Origin: Mycobacterium gordonae
Lineage (GTDB): Bacteria > Actinomycetota > Actinomycetes > Mycobacteriales > Mycobacteriaceae
Length of the DNA: 64,000 bases
NCBI RefSeq assembly: GCF_017086405.1
Contig: NZ_CP070973.1
Location: forward strand, 1,922,001 to 1,986,000
Direction: 5' to 3'
The translations under genes were made by a program, and so were the position numbers. Under the pieces are notes generated by a model. The model made no database searches, was not told the origin of the DNA, and saw only the letters and a list, made by a program, of their open reading frames with translations. Below, piece by piece: positions 29,837 through 40,283 of this stretch (positions are counted from its first letter, which is position 1; the number at the start of each line of letters is the position of its first letter).

Positions 29837-31222
29837 ATGGACCACCTGACGACACTTGACGCCGGGTTCCTCAAAGCCGAGGACGCCGATCCGCGGGTCA
29901 GCCTGGCGATCGGGGGTCTGGCGGTCATCGAAGGCCCGCCGCCCGAACAGGACGCACTGATATCGGTTTTCGCACAACGGATCCGCGGATGCCCCCGATT
30001 CGGGCAACGACTGCGACTGCACCCACTCGACCTCGGTGCGCCCGAGTGGGTGGACGACCCCGGCTTCGACATCGAGCGGCATGTGCGGCGGGCTGCACTG
30101 CCCCATCCCGGCGATGACCGCGAGCTGTTCCGGTTGATCGCCGACGTGATGGCGCGGCGTCTGGATCGCGATCGGCCGCTGTGGGAGGTGTGGGTCATCG
30201 AGGGGCTGGCCGATGATCGCTGGGCGATGCTGACCAAACTTCACCACTGCATGGCCGACGGTATCGCCGCCACCCACGTACTCGCCGGACTGTGCGACGA
30301 CGGTGTCAAAGGTGTGTTCCCTCACCACGGACACGCACGCCGCAAGATCGTGAAAGAGCGCCCCGCGCAACGGACGCCGTTGCTGCGCGGTCTGGCCCAC
30401 GCCTCGGCCACCCTGACGGCCGGCATCGCCCGCGCCGTCCAGGGTGCCGGGGAGATCGCTGCCGGACTGGCGATCCCCACAGCGTCGGCGCTGAACGGTC
30501 CGCTGAGCAACCAGCGCCGGTACAGCGGGGCGCGGGTGCCTATGGCCGACATCGAACTGATCGCTTCAACTTTCGATGTCACCGTCAATGACGTTGCACT
30601 GGCGGCCATTACCGAGAGTTACCGCAATATCATGATGGAGCGTGGGCTCACACCGATGCGCGGTTCGTTGCGGACTTTGGTCCCCGTTTCGGTGCGGTCG
30701 GCAAACGCGGCCGATGAGACGGACAACCGGGTGTCGTTGATGCTGCCGAATCTGCCGGTGGACGAGGAGAATCCGGTGGAGCGGCTGCGTACCGTGCACG
30801 ATCGACTGGGCAGGGCGAAGTCGAGTGGCCAGCGGCAGGCGGGAAACATGTTCATAGCCTTGACGAATCGCATCCCCTTCGCCTTCAGCGCGTGGACCGT
30901 CGGGATGCTGATGCGCCTGCCGCAACGTGGGGTGGTGACAGTGGCGACCAACGTGCCCGGGCCGAGTCGCCCGCTGCGGATCATGGGCAGCCAAGTCACC
31001 GGGTTGTACCCGGTCCCGCCGCTGGCGATGGATCTTCGCACCGGGGTGGCGATGCTCAGTTACGCCGGCGACCTTTTCTTCGGGATCCTCACCGACTACG
31101 GCGTGGCCGCTGACGTCGACCAATTGGCACGGGGCATCGAGGCGGCGATCACGCGTCTGGTCGCGCTCAGCAAGCGACGCAGGAACCCTCCGACCCGTGG
31201 GCCGCTGTCGCTGGTGGTGTGA
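29837..31222 (+). CDS. tgs1: triacylglycerol synthase Tgs1 (WS/DGAT)
   Basis: This 461-residue wax ester synthase/diacylglycerol acyltransferase esterifies diacylglycerol with acyl-CoA to make storage triacylglycerol. The catalytic motif HHCMADG is at residues 136-142, and the C-terminal domain has VTNVPGPSRPL-type sequence (VATNVPGPSRPLRIMGS). The start MDHLTTLDAGFLKAED is typical. In M. tuberculosis Tgs1 is the main triacylglycerol synthase of hypoxic cells. Its stop codon overlaps the start of the haemoglobin gene. Confidence 0.96.
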   Translation: MDHLTTLDAGFLKAEDADPRVSLAIGGLAVIEGPPPEQDALISVFAQRIRGCPRFGQRLRLHPLDLGAPEWVDDPGFDIERHVRRAALPHPGDDRELFRLIADVMARRLDRDRPLWEVWVIEGLADDRWAMLTKLHHCMADGIAATHVLAGLCDDGVKGVFPHHGHARRKIVKERPAQRTPLLRGLAHASATLTAGIARAVQGAGEIAAGLAIPTASALNGPLSNQRRYSGARVPMADIELIASTFDVTVNDVALAAITESYRNIMMERGLTPMRGSLRTLVPVSVRSANAADETDNRVSLMLPNLPVDEENPVERLRTVHDRLGRAKSSGQRQAGNMFIALTNRIPFAFSAWTVGMLMRLPQRGVVTVATNVPGPSRPLRIMGSQVTGLYPVPPLAMDLRTGVAMLSYAGDLFFGILTDYGVAADVDQLARGIEAAITRLVALSKRRRNPPTRGPLSLVV

Positions 31223-31641
31223 CGGTGGGCGCACCGAGGCCTGACCTCGCCGCCCGCGCCGACGTCGAGGCGCTGCTGTACCGGTTCTACGGCAGGGCGC
31301 TGCATGACGAGCTGCTCCACGGCGCGTTCACGCAATTGAGAGCTACCGGCCTGGCCGGGCATATCCCGACGATGTGCGACTTCTGGGAGACCGTCCTGTT
31401 TCGGGCGGGCCTTTACCGCGGCAGCGCGCTGACCGTGCATCGGGATCTGCACAGCCGAACTCCGTTGACGGCTAGCCACTTTGTCCGCTGGCTGGTCCTG
31501 TGGAACGAGGCTGTCGACGAACTTTACGAAGGCCCGGCGGCCGAGCATGCCAAGCTGCAAGCAGCCCGGATCGCATGGTCGATGAACCGGCGCCTGGGCG
31601 GCGTCGACGCGCGCGAGCTTGATGCGCTGCTCGCGCGCTGA
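31219..31641 (+). CDS. group III truncated haemoglobin
   Basis: This 140-residue protein has the group III truncated-haemoglobin pattern: VEALLYRFYGRAL with Tyr24 at the B10 position, CDFWETVLF, a short YRGSALTVH segment, then SHFVRWLVLWNEAV with His87 as proximal haem ligand. It starts at GTG 31219 inside the tgs1 stop (GTGA), so it is almost certainly co-translated with tgs1 under DosR. Group III globins are implicated in NO or peroxide chemistry, mostly in campylobacters. M. tuberculosis has only groups I and II (glbN, glbO). Confidence 0.87.
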   Translation: MTVGAPRPDLAARADVEALLYRFYGRALHDELLHGAFTQLRATGLAGHIPTMCDFWETVLFRAGLYRGSALTVHRDLHSRTPLTASHFVRWLVLWNEAVDELYEGPAAEHAKLQAARIAWSMNRRLGGVDARELDALLAR

Positions 31642-31645
31642 ATCC

Positions 31646-32074
31646 CTACGAGACGGTCTCGACGTGGTCGGGCTCTGGACCGAACACGAAGCGGCGGCCG
31701 GTGATGTCATTCGGAGTGATGCGCACGTAGTTGGGCTTCGCCGTCGCGACCCACGGGTACAAGCCGGCCTTATCGGCTTGCTGGATGTCGGCGTCGCTCT
31801 TCAACAACTGCGCACGACCGCGCACGATCACACTCCAGCCCTCGGCGACGTTGTGGTCATCGGCCTCGAAGATCACGGTGCGATTGCCGACGGCCGAGAA
31901 GAGTTTGGTGCCTCCGGCCGTCCGGAACAGTACGGTGCGGCCCTGGACCACGAAGTTCACCGGGAATATCTCCGGTTCACCGGCGAAGTTGGTCACCAGG
32001 CGGCCGAGCGAGGCGGTGCTCAGCAGATCCCAACTCTCGCTGTCGGACAGGACGGTGATCGGCTCGGTGCTCAT
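31646..32074 (-). CDS. pyridoxamine 5'-phosphate oxidase-like FMN-binding protein (Rv3129-like)
   Basis: This 142-residue split-barrel flavin-binding protein begins with an SWDLLSTASLGRLVTNFAGEP segment, followed by FPVNFVVQGRTVLFRTAGGTK, the typical PPOX-like start. A basic/aromatic C-terminal part (NYVRITPNDITGRRFVFG) completes the barrel. The M. tuberculosis gene at this place is in the DosR regulon. Substrate unknown; members reduce F420- or flavin-linked substrates or bind haem. It overlaps the upstream nitroreductase gene by four bases and would share its promoter. Confidence 0.9.
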   Translation of the reverse strand: MSTEPITVLSDSESWDLLSTASLGRLVTNFAGEPEIFPVNFVVQGRTVLFRTAGGTKLFSAVGNRTVIFEADDHNVAEGWSVIVRGRAQLLKSDADIQQADKAGLYPWVATAKPNYVRITPNDITGRRFVFGPEPDHVETVS

Positions 32075-33072
32075 GGGCTCATCCTTTCGTGCGGAATGCG
32101 GGGCGTGTCACGGATCTCGAGTACGGCATGCAAGGGTCGGCGTGGCGTCGGGGCTGGAAGCGGTTCCATCGGGGGTGCGATGCCCACCCGGATCAGAACC
32201 TGGGGTTCACCGCGCCGGCCGATCAGGTCCCGCACGATGTCGCGGCTCTCACTCGATTCGATCAGGTGGGTCAATGTGCAGCTCGCCATTCCGGCCATGG
32301 TGCATTCGAGTAGCACGCTGGAGAGTACTTCGCCGCATCGCAGTACGTCGGCTTTTCCGTCGGCGGGAGTGGACAACACGAGAATCTTCGACCAGTCGGT
32401 GGCGATCTGGGGACGGCGGTTCTGGTGACCGCGGACCGGGAACTCCCGGGCGACGTCGACCCGCAGCCGTTCGGTGTCGGATGCCAGCGCAGCCGGCGGC
32501 ATTCCCTCGTGTAGCGCGAACGGCGATGTCCACCAGTCCAATTCGGCGTGGTACGAAGCGTCGTCCCGACGCAGCGCCGCGGTCAGCTGCGACGCGTCGG
32601 CCAGCTTCAGCCGTTGCTCGTCGGCGAGGACGTCGAGACTAGCGACCTGGTCGTCGATCGCGTCGCGCAGCACCGGTTCGAAATGGTCCCAGTACATGGG
32701 GCGCTCGAACGGCAGCCGATCGGTGTAGCGCTGCAGAATGGCTTCGGCCCGATTGCGATGTGCCGCGGTGACGAGATCGGTAGGGCGGAATTGCAGGGCG
32801 GCCAGATGCCCGAGGTCGTTCGGGTCGGGGAAGCGAGAGATGGTGGCTTTCCAGCCCGCGGCCGCCATCGCGACCTCGAGATGATGCAGCGTCGCGCCGC
32901 AGCTGATCAAGGCGTCGCGTCCCGAATGGTCTGTGGCACGAACGGTTCGGTTGCGGTCAGCGAAGAGGTGAACGGCGTTGGGATCGACGACCCAACGCCA
33001 CGGTTGGCTGTTGTGGATGGACGGCGCGCGGCAGGCCAGCGAGACGGCGCTCTTGACGGTCTCGATGTCCAC
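32071..33072 (-). CDS. Acg-family putative nitroreductase (Rv3127-like)
   Basis: This protein of about 333 residues is paralogous to the Acg-like protein at 28657 and shares the RAPSIHNSQPWRWVV motif near the start and HLIESSESRDIVRDLIG later. I prefer GTG 33072 as start because it leaves the DosR-box-like site at 33106-33125 in the promoter. The frame is also open from GTG 33144, which would place that box inside the gene and add 24 residues. It is probably an FMN-binding dormancy protein in an operon with the split-barrel gene. Confidence 0.85.
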   Translation of the reverse strand: MDIETVKSAVSLACRAPSIHNSQPWRWVVDPNAVHLFADRNRTVRATDHSGRDALISCGATLHHLEVAMAAAGWKATISRFPDPNDLGHLAALQFRPTDLVTAAHRNRAEAILQRYTDRLPFERPMYWDHFEPVLRDAIDDQVASLDVLADEQRLKLADASQLTAALRRDDASYHAELDWWTSPFALHEGMPPAALASDTERLRVDVAREFPVRGHQNRRPQIATDWSKILVLSTPADGKADVLRCGEVLSSVLLECTMAGMASCTLTHLIESSESRDIVRDLIGRRGEPQVLIRVGIAPPMEPLPAPTPRRPLHAVLEIRDTPRIPHERMSP

Positions 33073-33105
33073 CGCACGGACGATACGGTTGCGGGCTTGC
33101 GATAG

Positions 33106-33125
33106 GTAGGGACCTTGGTCATTGG
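33106..33125. promoter_or_regulatory. DosR-box-like site upstream of the Rv3127-like gene
   Basis: GTAGGGACCTTGGTCATTGG has the GGGAC half and a GTC second half at the consensus spacing. It lies 34 bp upstream of the preferred GTG start of the nitroreductase gene. It supports DosR control of the two-gene unit 31646-33072. Confidence 0.5.
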
Positions 33126-33239
33126 GCGGTATGCCCAGTGTCACCTGTGGTCATCGTGCGCGAAATATTCTGCGCTGCATGGGATAGTCGCTTGGTCGCA
33201 CCGGTGCCGGGCACCGGGTGGCACTAGGTCCTCGGGAGT

Positions 33240-33257
33240 GATATCACCGGTGATATC
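33240..33257. promoter_or_regulatory. 18-bp perfect palindrome upstream of the HNH gene
   Basis: GATATCACCGGTGATATC is a perfect inverted repeat 60 bp before the HNH gene start. A second perfect hairpin (8-bp arms, 1-nt loop) sits just before it at 33201-33217. The 18-bp site could be an operator; the hairpin has no T-tract and is not a clear terminator. No regulator can be assigned. Confidence 0.4.
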
Positions 33258-33317
33258 AACGGGTTTCGGTCTCCGCGACGACGCGAACCTGTCGGTGCTT
33301 CTTCGTAGAATTGCGGC

Positions 33318-34637
33318 ATGGCATCGAGTACGCGCGAGGAGATCGTCGAGGTCTTCAACCTGCTGGATGCCGCAGTAGATCGCCTGTGCGACTTGACGTT
33401 CGATGCGTTCACCGCTCCGGAGTTCATGCGCGGAACGGAGCGCCTGGAAAAGGCGGTCCGCCGGTTGCGCACACCGCAGCACACGCTGATCAACCACCTC
33501 CACACCCAGGCCACCGAAGAAGAGCTTGGCGGCAAACTGCGCGCGGCGCTGGCTGACCGGCTGCGCATCACCCGAGCCGAAGCGGGCAGGCGCATCGCCG
33601 AAGCCCACGACCTCGGCCAGCGCCGCGCACTCACCGGTGAACCACTGGCACCGCTGCTGACCGCCACCGCCAAGGCTCAGCGCCAGGGTCTGATCGGTGA
33701 CGCGCACATCAAGGTGATCCGCACCTTCATCGCCCACCTGCCCAGCAGTATCGACGTGGGCACCTGGGAGGCGGCCGAGGCCGATCTGGCCGGCAAAGCC
33801 TGCGACTTCCGCCCCGACCAGGTATCCAAATATGCCCACGAATTGATGGCGCTGCTGCATCCCGACGGTGACTACACCGAGGAGGAACGTGCCCGCAAAC
33901 GCGCCCTGATCCTCGGCCCGCAGCAGTACGACGGCATGTCACGGATCGGCGGGCTGATCACCCCGGAACTACGGGCGCTGATCGAGGCGGCGTGGGCCAA
34001 ACTCGCCGCCCCCGGAGCCGGCGTCCCGGACGGGGACACCGATGCTCGCAGCCAACCACAGCGCAACCACGACGCCATGGTCACCGCTATCCGCACCCTG
34101 CTCGCCACCAACGACCTCGGCACCCACCACGGGCTCCCGGTGTCGATCATCGTCACCACCACGCTCAAGGACCTCGAAGCCGGCGCCGGCAAGGCCCGCA
34201 CCGCCGGGGGCACCCTGGTGCCGATGTCCCAGCTGATCCGCTGGGCCGCGCAGGCACATCACTACCTGGCGGTCTTCGACCGGGCGAAGCCTCTGGCCCT
34301 GTTCCACACCAAGCGGTTCGCCAACCTGGCCCAGCGAATGATGTTGCTGGCGAAGGACGGCGGCTGCACCCGCCCCGGCTGTACCATCCCCGGTTACCAA
34401 ACCGAGGTCCACCACGTCACCCGATGGACCGCCACCCACTACACCGACATCGACGACCTGACCCTGGCCTGCGGCATCGACAACCGCCTGGCCGAAACAG
34501 GCTGGACCACCCGCAAGAACGCCAAGGGTGAGACCGAGTGGCTCCCACCCGCCCATCTCGACCACGGTCAGCCGCGGATCAATACGTTTCACCATCCGGA
34601 AAAACTGCTCGCACCCGATGACGACGAACCCGGATGA
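33318..34637 (+). CDS. 13E12-type DUF222/HNH endonuclease protein
   Basis: This 439-residue member of the mycobacterial 13E12 repeat family has an N-terminal DUF222 helical region (about 20-330) and a C-terminal HNH-type segment. The HNH segment shows [18 protein letters not shown], and further on [13 protein letters not shown]. These are the Cys-Cys-His-His elements of an HNH nuclease. Such genes are multicopy and mobile-associated in mycobacteria. Whether this copy cuts DNA is unknown. Its stop codon lies close to the small membrane protein start. Confidence 0.9.
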   Translation: MASSTREEIVEVFNLLDAAVDRLCDLTFDAFTAPEFMRGTERLEKAVRRLRTPQHTLINHLHTQATEEELGGKLRAALADRLRITRAEAGRRIAEAHDLGQRRALTGEPLAPLLTATAKAQRQGLIGDAHIKVIRTFIAHLPSSIDVGTWEAAEADLAGKACDFRPDQVSKYAHELMALLHPDGDYTEEERARKRALILGPQQYDGMSRIGGLITPELRALIEAAWAKLAAPGAGVPDGDTDARSQPQRNHDAMVTAIRTLLATNDLGTHHGLPVSIIVTTTLKDLEAGAGKARTAGGTLVPMSQLIRWAAQAHHYLAVFDRAKPLALFHTKRFANLAQRMMLLAKDGGCTRPGCTIPGYQTEVHHVTRWTATHYTDIDDLTLACGIDNRLAETGWTTRKNAKGETEWLPPAHLDHGQPRINTFHHPEKLLAPDDDEPG

Positions 34638-34678
34638 CCGCGCTTCGCATTGCGCCCCTCACCTGGCATTCTGTACGG

Positions 34679-34882
34679 ATGGCAGGCAATGAGTTGGACC
34701 CGATCCGCGCCAGAAGCGCGTTGGCGGTCATCAAGCAGAACCCCGGCATCGTGCTCTTTGCGATGTCGCCGCTGATCGCGCTGGTGGCTGTCACCTGGTA
34801 TTTCGCCGGCGCCGGTTGGGGCATTGTGCTTGCCCTCGTGCTGCTGGTCGCCGGCGGCGCCCTCGTTCTCCGTAAGCGCTGA
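34679..34882 (+). CDS. small two-helix membrane protein
   Basis: This 67-residue protein has a charged N-terminus (MAGNELDPIRARSALAVIKQ) and two hydrophobic helices (about 22-40 and 44-62), ending in LRKR. I favour ATG 34679. An in-frame ATG at 34634 would overlap the HNH stop and add 15 residues. No family is recognised. It lies 9 bp before the FAD-linked oxidase gene. Confidence 0.6.
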   Translation: MAGNELDPIRARSALAVIKQNPGIVLFAMSPLIALVAVTWYFAGAGWGIVLALVLLVAGGALVLRKR

Positions 34883-34891
34883 CGCCACGGC

Positions 34892-36481
34892 ATGCGTTCG
34901 TGGTGGGGGTGGGGCACGCTCGAACAGGCCCTCACCGAGCAGGAGACCAAGGAACTGGTGGCCCGGGTAGCGGCAATGCTGCCCGGCCACGACCTCACCG
35001 ACCATCGGCCGCCCGACCCGAACACGCTCGGGTTGCCGAGTTCAACTATCACCCCGCCGCAATCGCTGGCCGCGTTGTGCTCGTCCCAAGTGGTGGATCG
35101 CGCCGGGCACGCGCGGGGCAAGGCTTTCCGTGACGTCGCGCGAAATCTGCAGGGGCGCCTCGATCATCTGCCTGACCTGATCGTGCGACCACGACGCGAA
35201 CAGGATGTCGTGGACGTCCTGGATTGGTGTACCCGCGAAGGGATTCCGGTGATTCCCTACGGCGGCGGCAGCTCCGTCGTCGGCGGCGTGGAGCCTCGCT
35301 TCCAGGAGCCCGCGATCACCCTGGACGTCAGCGCGATGAGCGCGGTGGTCGAGGTCGATCAGGTCAGCCGCGCCGCTCGGATCCAGGCCGGCGCCCTCGG
35401 CCCGTGGATCGAGGACCAGCTGCGTAAGCACAACCTCACGCTGCGGCACTTCCCGCAATCGTTCGCGTTCTCCAGCCTCGGCGGCTGGCTGGCCACCCGC
35501 GCCGGCGGGCACTTCGCCACGCTCTACACCCACATCGACGACCTGACCGAATCGGTGCGCGTGGTCACCCCGGCAGGTGTCAGCGAGTCGCGCCGGCTGC
35601 CCGGTTCGGGCGCGGGACCGTCCCCCGACCGGCTCTTCGTCGGCTCGGAGGGCACCCTCGGAGTCATCACCGAGGCATGGATGCGGTTGCAGTACCGCCC
35701 ACGCTGGCAGGTCACCGCGTCGGTCGCGTTCGAGAACTGGCCGGCCGCCGTCGCCGCCACCCGCACGGTCGCCCAAGCCGGCCTGTACCCGGCGAACTGC
35801 CGGTTGCTCGACCCCGCCGAGGCATTCCTGAACGCAGGCGCACCGGCGAGTGGCGGACTGTTGGTCCTGGCTTTCGAATCTGCCGACCATCCGATCGACC
35901 CCTGGCTGAACCGCGCACTGGAAATCACCGCCGAACACGGTGGCACGGTCATCTCCCGGCGCAACCGCGAACCTGACAGTGACGCAATAGAAGACAGAAC
36001 AGACGACGCGTCGACCAACTGGCGCTCGTCCTTTCTGCGGATGCCCTACCAGCGAGACGCGCTGGCCCGCCGCGGCGTCATCGCCGAGACGTTCGAAACA
36101 GCTTGCACCTGGGCCGGATTCGAGGACTTACACAACGCGGTGACCCGTGCCGCAACCGATGCGATCCAGAAGGTCTGTGGCACCGGCGTGGTGACCTGCC
36201 GGTTCACCCATGTCTACCCCGACGGTCCGGCGCCCTACTACGGCATCTACGCCGCCGGGCGGTGGGGTTCTCTCGATGCGCAGTGGGACGAGATGAAAGC
36301 CGCTGTCTCCGAGGCGATCAGCGCCACGGGCGGCACCATCACCCACCATCACGCGGTCGGCCGAGACCACCGCCCTTGGTATGACCGGCAGCGTCCCGAT
36401 CCGTTCGCCAAAGCGCTGCGCGCGACCAAGCATGCGCTGGACCCGGCCGGGATCCTCAATCCCGGCGTGCTCGTTGGATAG
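34892..36481 (+). CDS. FAD-linked oxidase, AgpS-like
   Basis: This 529-residue protein of the vanillyl-alcohol-oxidase flavin family has the FAD-binding FAD_binding_4 domain (VIPYGGGSSVVGGVEP, then SLGGWLATRAGGH and FVGSEGTLGVITEAWM). The C-terminal domain ends DPAGILNPGVLVG. Position next to fprA corresponds to M. tuberculosis agpS (Rv3107c), annotated as alkyldihydroxyacetonephosphate synthase. Ether lipids are not well established in mycobacteria, so another D-2-hydroxyacid-type oxidation is possible. Its last codons and stop lie in the first unit of the 53-bp repeat. Confidence 0.88.
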   Translation: MRSWWGWGTLEQALTEQETKELVARVAAMLPGHDLTDHRPPDPNTLGLPSSTITPPQSLAALCSSQVVDRAGHARGKAFRDVARNLQGRLDHLPDLIVRPRREQDVVDVLDWCTREGIPVIPYGGGSSVVGGVEPRFQEPAITLDVSAMSAVVEVDQVSRAARIQAGALGPWIEDQLRKHNLTLRHFPQSFAFSSLGGWLATRAGGHFATLYTHIDDLTESVRVVTPAGVSESRRLPGSGAGPSPDRLFVGSEGTLGVITEAWMRLQYRPRWQVTASVAFENWPAAVAATRTVAQAGLYPANCRLLDPAEAFLNAGAPASGGLLVLAFESADHPIDPWLNRALEITAEHGGTVISRRNREPDSDAIEDRTDDASTNWRSSFLRMPYQRDALARRGVIAETFETACTWAGFEDLHNAVTRAATDAIQKVCGTGVVTCRFTHVYPDGPAPYYGIYAAGRWGSLDAQWDEMKAAVSEAISATGGTITHHHAVGRDHRPWYDRQRPDPFAKALRATKHALDPAGILNPGVLVG

Positions 36482-36769
36482 TGGCGGCCCGCTTCGCCCG
36501 GCACCGCCGCGCTCGCGACCGCCACGTTGGATAGTGGCGGCCCGCTTCGCCCGGCACCGCCGCGCTCGCGACTGCCACGTTGGATAGTGGCGGCCCGCTT
36601 CGCCCGGCACCGCCGCGCTCGCGACCGCCACGTTGGATAGTGGCGGCCCGCTTCGCCCGGCACCGCCGCGCTCGCGACCGCCACGTTGGATAGTGGCGGC
36701 CCGCTTCGCCCGGCACCGCCGCGCTCGCGACTGCCACGTTGGATAGTGGCGGCCCGCTTCGCCCGGCAC
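36474..36769. repeat. 53-bp tandem repeat (VNTR), five full copies plus one partial
   Basis: Five consecutive 53-bp units start at 36474, 36527, 36580, 36633 and 36686, and a 31-bp partial unit starts at 36739. Units differ only by C or T in the sequence GCGA(C/T)(C)GCCACG-like end (copies 2 and 5 carry T). Each unit begins TTGGATAGTGGCGG, so unit 1 supplies the stop codon (TAG) of the oxidase gene. The ends GTGGCGG and CCGCCAC (or CTGCCAC, a G-U pair) can form a stem in each unit. The open frames seen through the array are by-products. Confidence 0.93.
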
Positions 36770-36778
36770 GGCCGGCGA

Positions 36779-38149
36779 TCAGCCGTGCCCGATGTGCAAC
36801 AGCCGCGCGAGGTTGGGCAGTTTGACCCGGGGGCGTCCGTGTGGCTCGCCGGCTGACCGCTCGAACTGGTCGATAACGTCCCAGTGCTCCGATGTGACCA
36901 CCTTGGGCTGCCGCTCGGTCAGCCAGTCCGTGAGCCTGTCGGCGTGGTCGTCGGGGAATTCGGCCAAAGCCCCCTCAGTTACCAAACCGGCTAGATCGGC
37001 GATCAATGTGTCGACGGTCTCCTGGGAGTCACTCTTGTTGGTGCCGATCACGCCGGTCGGCCCTCGCTTGATCCAGCCGACGACATATTCGTTGCGACTG
37101 CCTTCGACGCGGCCGCCGGTGTTGGGGATGGTCCCGCGCCTCTCGTCGAACGGCAGGCCCGGCGTCGGGACGCCGCGGTAGCCCACCGAGCGGACGACCA
37201 ACTGCACCGGAAGCTCCTCGCGTTCACCCGTGTCCTTGGCCGACACCCAGCCGCTTTCGTCGGTGACCAGTTCATTGCGGCCCAAGACGATGTGCTCGAC
37301 GTGTTCGGTGCCCTTGATCTCGATCGGAGAGGTCAGGAACCGGAACACGATCCGGCGATGGCCCGGACGCGGTTCGCGCTCCGCGTAGCCTCGCAGCACC
37401 TTGATGTTCTGTTTGGTCGTCTTGCCCGCCGCCTCGGCGTCCTCGTCGGTGATGCCCTCGAACTGGGCTGGGTCGACGATCACGTCGACCCCTTCGAGCT
37501 CGCCGAGTTCGCGCAACTCCAACGTGGTGAACGCCGTCTGCAGCGGGCCGCGCCGGCCGATGATGATCACCTCTTCGACGCCGCGCGGACGCAGCGACTC
37601 CAGCGCGTGGTCGGCGATGTCCGTGAGCGCCAGCACGTCGGGGTCGGTTACCAGGATGCGTGCGACGTCGATCGCGACGTTGCCGTTGCCCACCACCAGG
37701 GCCCGGGCGCCGGACAGGTTCGGGGTCTTGTCCTCGAAGTGGGGGTGCGCGTTGTACCAGCCCACGAAATCCACTGCGGAGATGCTGCCCGTCAGGTGCT
37801 CCCCGGGAATGTTCAGCGGTTTGTCCGACTGGGCGCCGACGGCGTAGATCACCGCGTCATAGCGCTCGGCGAGTTCCTGGGCGTGCACATGTTCGCCCAC
37901 CGCGACATTGCCGAAGAACCGGAAGCGGGGGTCGGTAGCGGTCTTCTCGAATTGTTTGCTGATCGACTTGATCTTGGGGTGGTCGGGCGCGACGCCGGAG
38001 CGCACCAAACCCCACGGTGTCGGCAGCATCTCGAGCATGTCGACGGCCACGTCGATCTCGTCGGTCGTGTCAGCCGCCTTCAGTAGGGAGGCGGCGGCGA
38101 AGAAGCCCGACGGCCCGGAGCCGACGATGGCGACGTGATAGGGACGCAT
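36779..38149 (-). CDS. fprA: NADPH-ferredoxin reductase FprA
   Basis: This 456-residue flavoprotein, similar to adrenodoxin reductase, moves electrons from NADPH to ferredoxins that serve P450 enzymes. The FAD site is VAIVGSGPSGFFAAASLL at residues 6-23, the NADPH site is VVGNGNVAIDVARIL, and the C-terminal FAD contact is GWIKRGPTGVIGTN. The ATG at 38149 (MRPYHV) matches the known N-terminus. The frame remains open upstream through prfB but that part is not coding. It diverges from prfB. Confidence 0.95.
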   Translation of the reverse strand: MRPYHVAIVGSGPSGFFAAASLLKAADTTDEIDVAVDMLEMLPTPWGLVRSGVAPDHPKIKSISKQFEKTATDPRFRFFGNVAVGEHVHAQELAERYDAVIYAVGAQSDKPLNIPGEHLTGSISAVDFVGWYNAHPHFEDKTPNLSGARALVVGNGNVAIDVARILVTDPDVLALTDIADHALESLRPRGVEEVIIIGRRGPLQTAFTTLELRELGELEGVDVIVDPAQFEGITDEDAEAAGKTTKQNIKVLRGYAEREPRPGHRRIVFRFLTSPIEIKGTEHVEHIVLGRNELVTDESGWVSAKDTGEREELPVQLVVRSVGYRGVPTPGLPFDERRGTIPNTGGRVEGSRNEYVVGWIKRGPTGVIGTNKSDSQETVDTLIADLAGLVTEGALAEFPDDHADRLTDWLTERQPKVVTSEHWDVIDQFERSAGEPHGRPRVKLPNLARLLHIGHG

Positions 38150-38191
38150 GTAGAAGGATGCTAGACGGTGGTGCCGGTAACGTTGTCGCCT

Positions 38192-39296
<1,105 letters not shown>

Positions 39297-39307
<11 letters not shown>

Positions 39308-40283
39308 TAACACTGCGTTCAACATGAACATCGCCTCCGCGGCGCAGCGATGGCACGACTTTTGGCGTGGCCCGCTCGGCGAATGGATCATCACCAGAGG
39401 GCTGCGCGTCGCGATGCTGGTCATCGCGGCGGTGCTGGCCGCCCGCTTCGTCAGCTGGGTAGCTCAACGGATCAGTCGCCAACTCGACCTCGGCTTCGCC
39501 GAAAGCGACGCGCTGGTGCGATCGGAGGCGACCAAGCACCGCCAGGCCGTGGCCTCGGTGATCCGCTGGGTGTCGATCGTAATCATCGCGATCATGGTGA
39601 TGATGCAGATCGCCGACGTTCTGCAGTTCTCGGTGGGGGGCCTGGTCGCGCCGGCCACCGTCGTGGGCGCGGCATTGGGTTTCGGTGCCCAGCAACTGGT
39701 CAAGGACCTGCTGTCCGGGTTCTTCATCATCGTCGAGCGCCAGTACGGGTTCGGTGACCTGGTGAAGCTCACCATCCAGGGTTCGACGACCGACGCCACC
39801 GGCACCGTCGAGAACGTCACACTGCGGGTGACCAGGCTGCGGTCAGCGGACGGCGAGGTGTTCACCGTCCCCAACGGTCAGATCGTCAAGTCGGTGAACC
39901 TGTCCAAGGACTGGGCCCGCGCCGTGGTGGACATCCCGGTGTCGACGAACGCCGACCTCAACCGGGTCAACGACGTCTTGCACCAGGAGTGCGAACGCGC
40001 CCAGGACAACCCGTTGCTAGGCGAGTTACTGCTGGATTCGCCCACGGTGATGGGCGTGGAGAGCATCGAGGTCGAAACCGTCACGCTGCGCCTGGTGGCG
40101 CGCACGCTGCCCGGCAAGCAGTTCGAGGCCGGCCGACTGTTGCGGGTCCTGGTCATCCGCGCGCTGGCCCGGGCGGGCATCGTGACCGCGGCCGACGCGA
40201 CGATCGGGGTGGTCGACGACGCGGGGATGCCCGCGGCCGACGAGGTGACCGACGCCGACAAAGGGTCGGTGGCCCAGCGATGA
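39297..40283 (+). CDS. small-conductance mechanosensitive channel family protein
   Basis: This 328-residue MscS-family protein has three to four N-terminal membrane helices (about residues 30-60, 85-105, 110-125), the pore-lining helix in [20 protein letters not shown], and the beta domain GFGDLVKL through [13 protein letters not shown]. It should open under membrane tension to release solutes during osmotic downshift. It is in the cluster prfB-mscS-proline-rich-ftsE-ftsX-smpB, conserved in mycobacteria. Confidence 0.92.

Noticed and set aside
36474-36769. CRISPR array
   Set aside because: The 53-bp units are directly adjacent with no unique spacers, so this is a tandem repeat.
36128-36769. 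Repeat protein encoded on the minus strand through the 53-bp array
   Set aside because: 53 is not a multiple of 3, so the peptide repeats only after three units. No start site or homology supports it.
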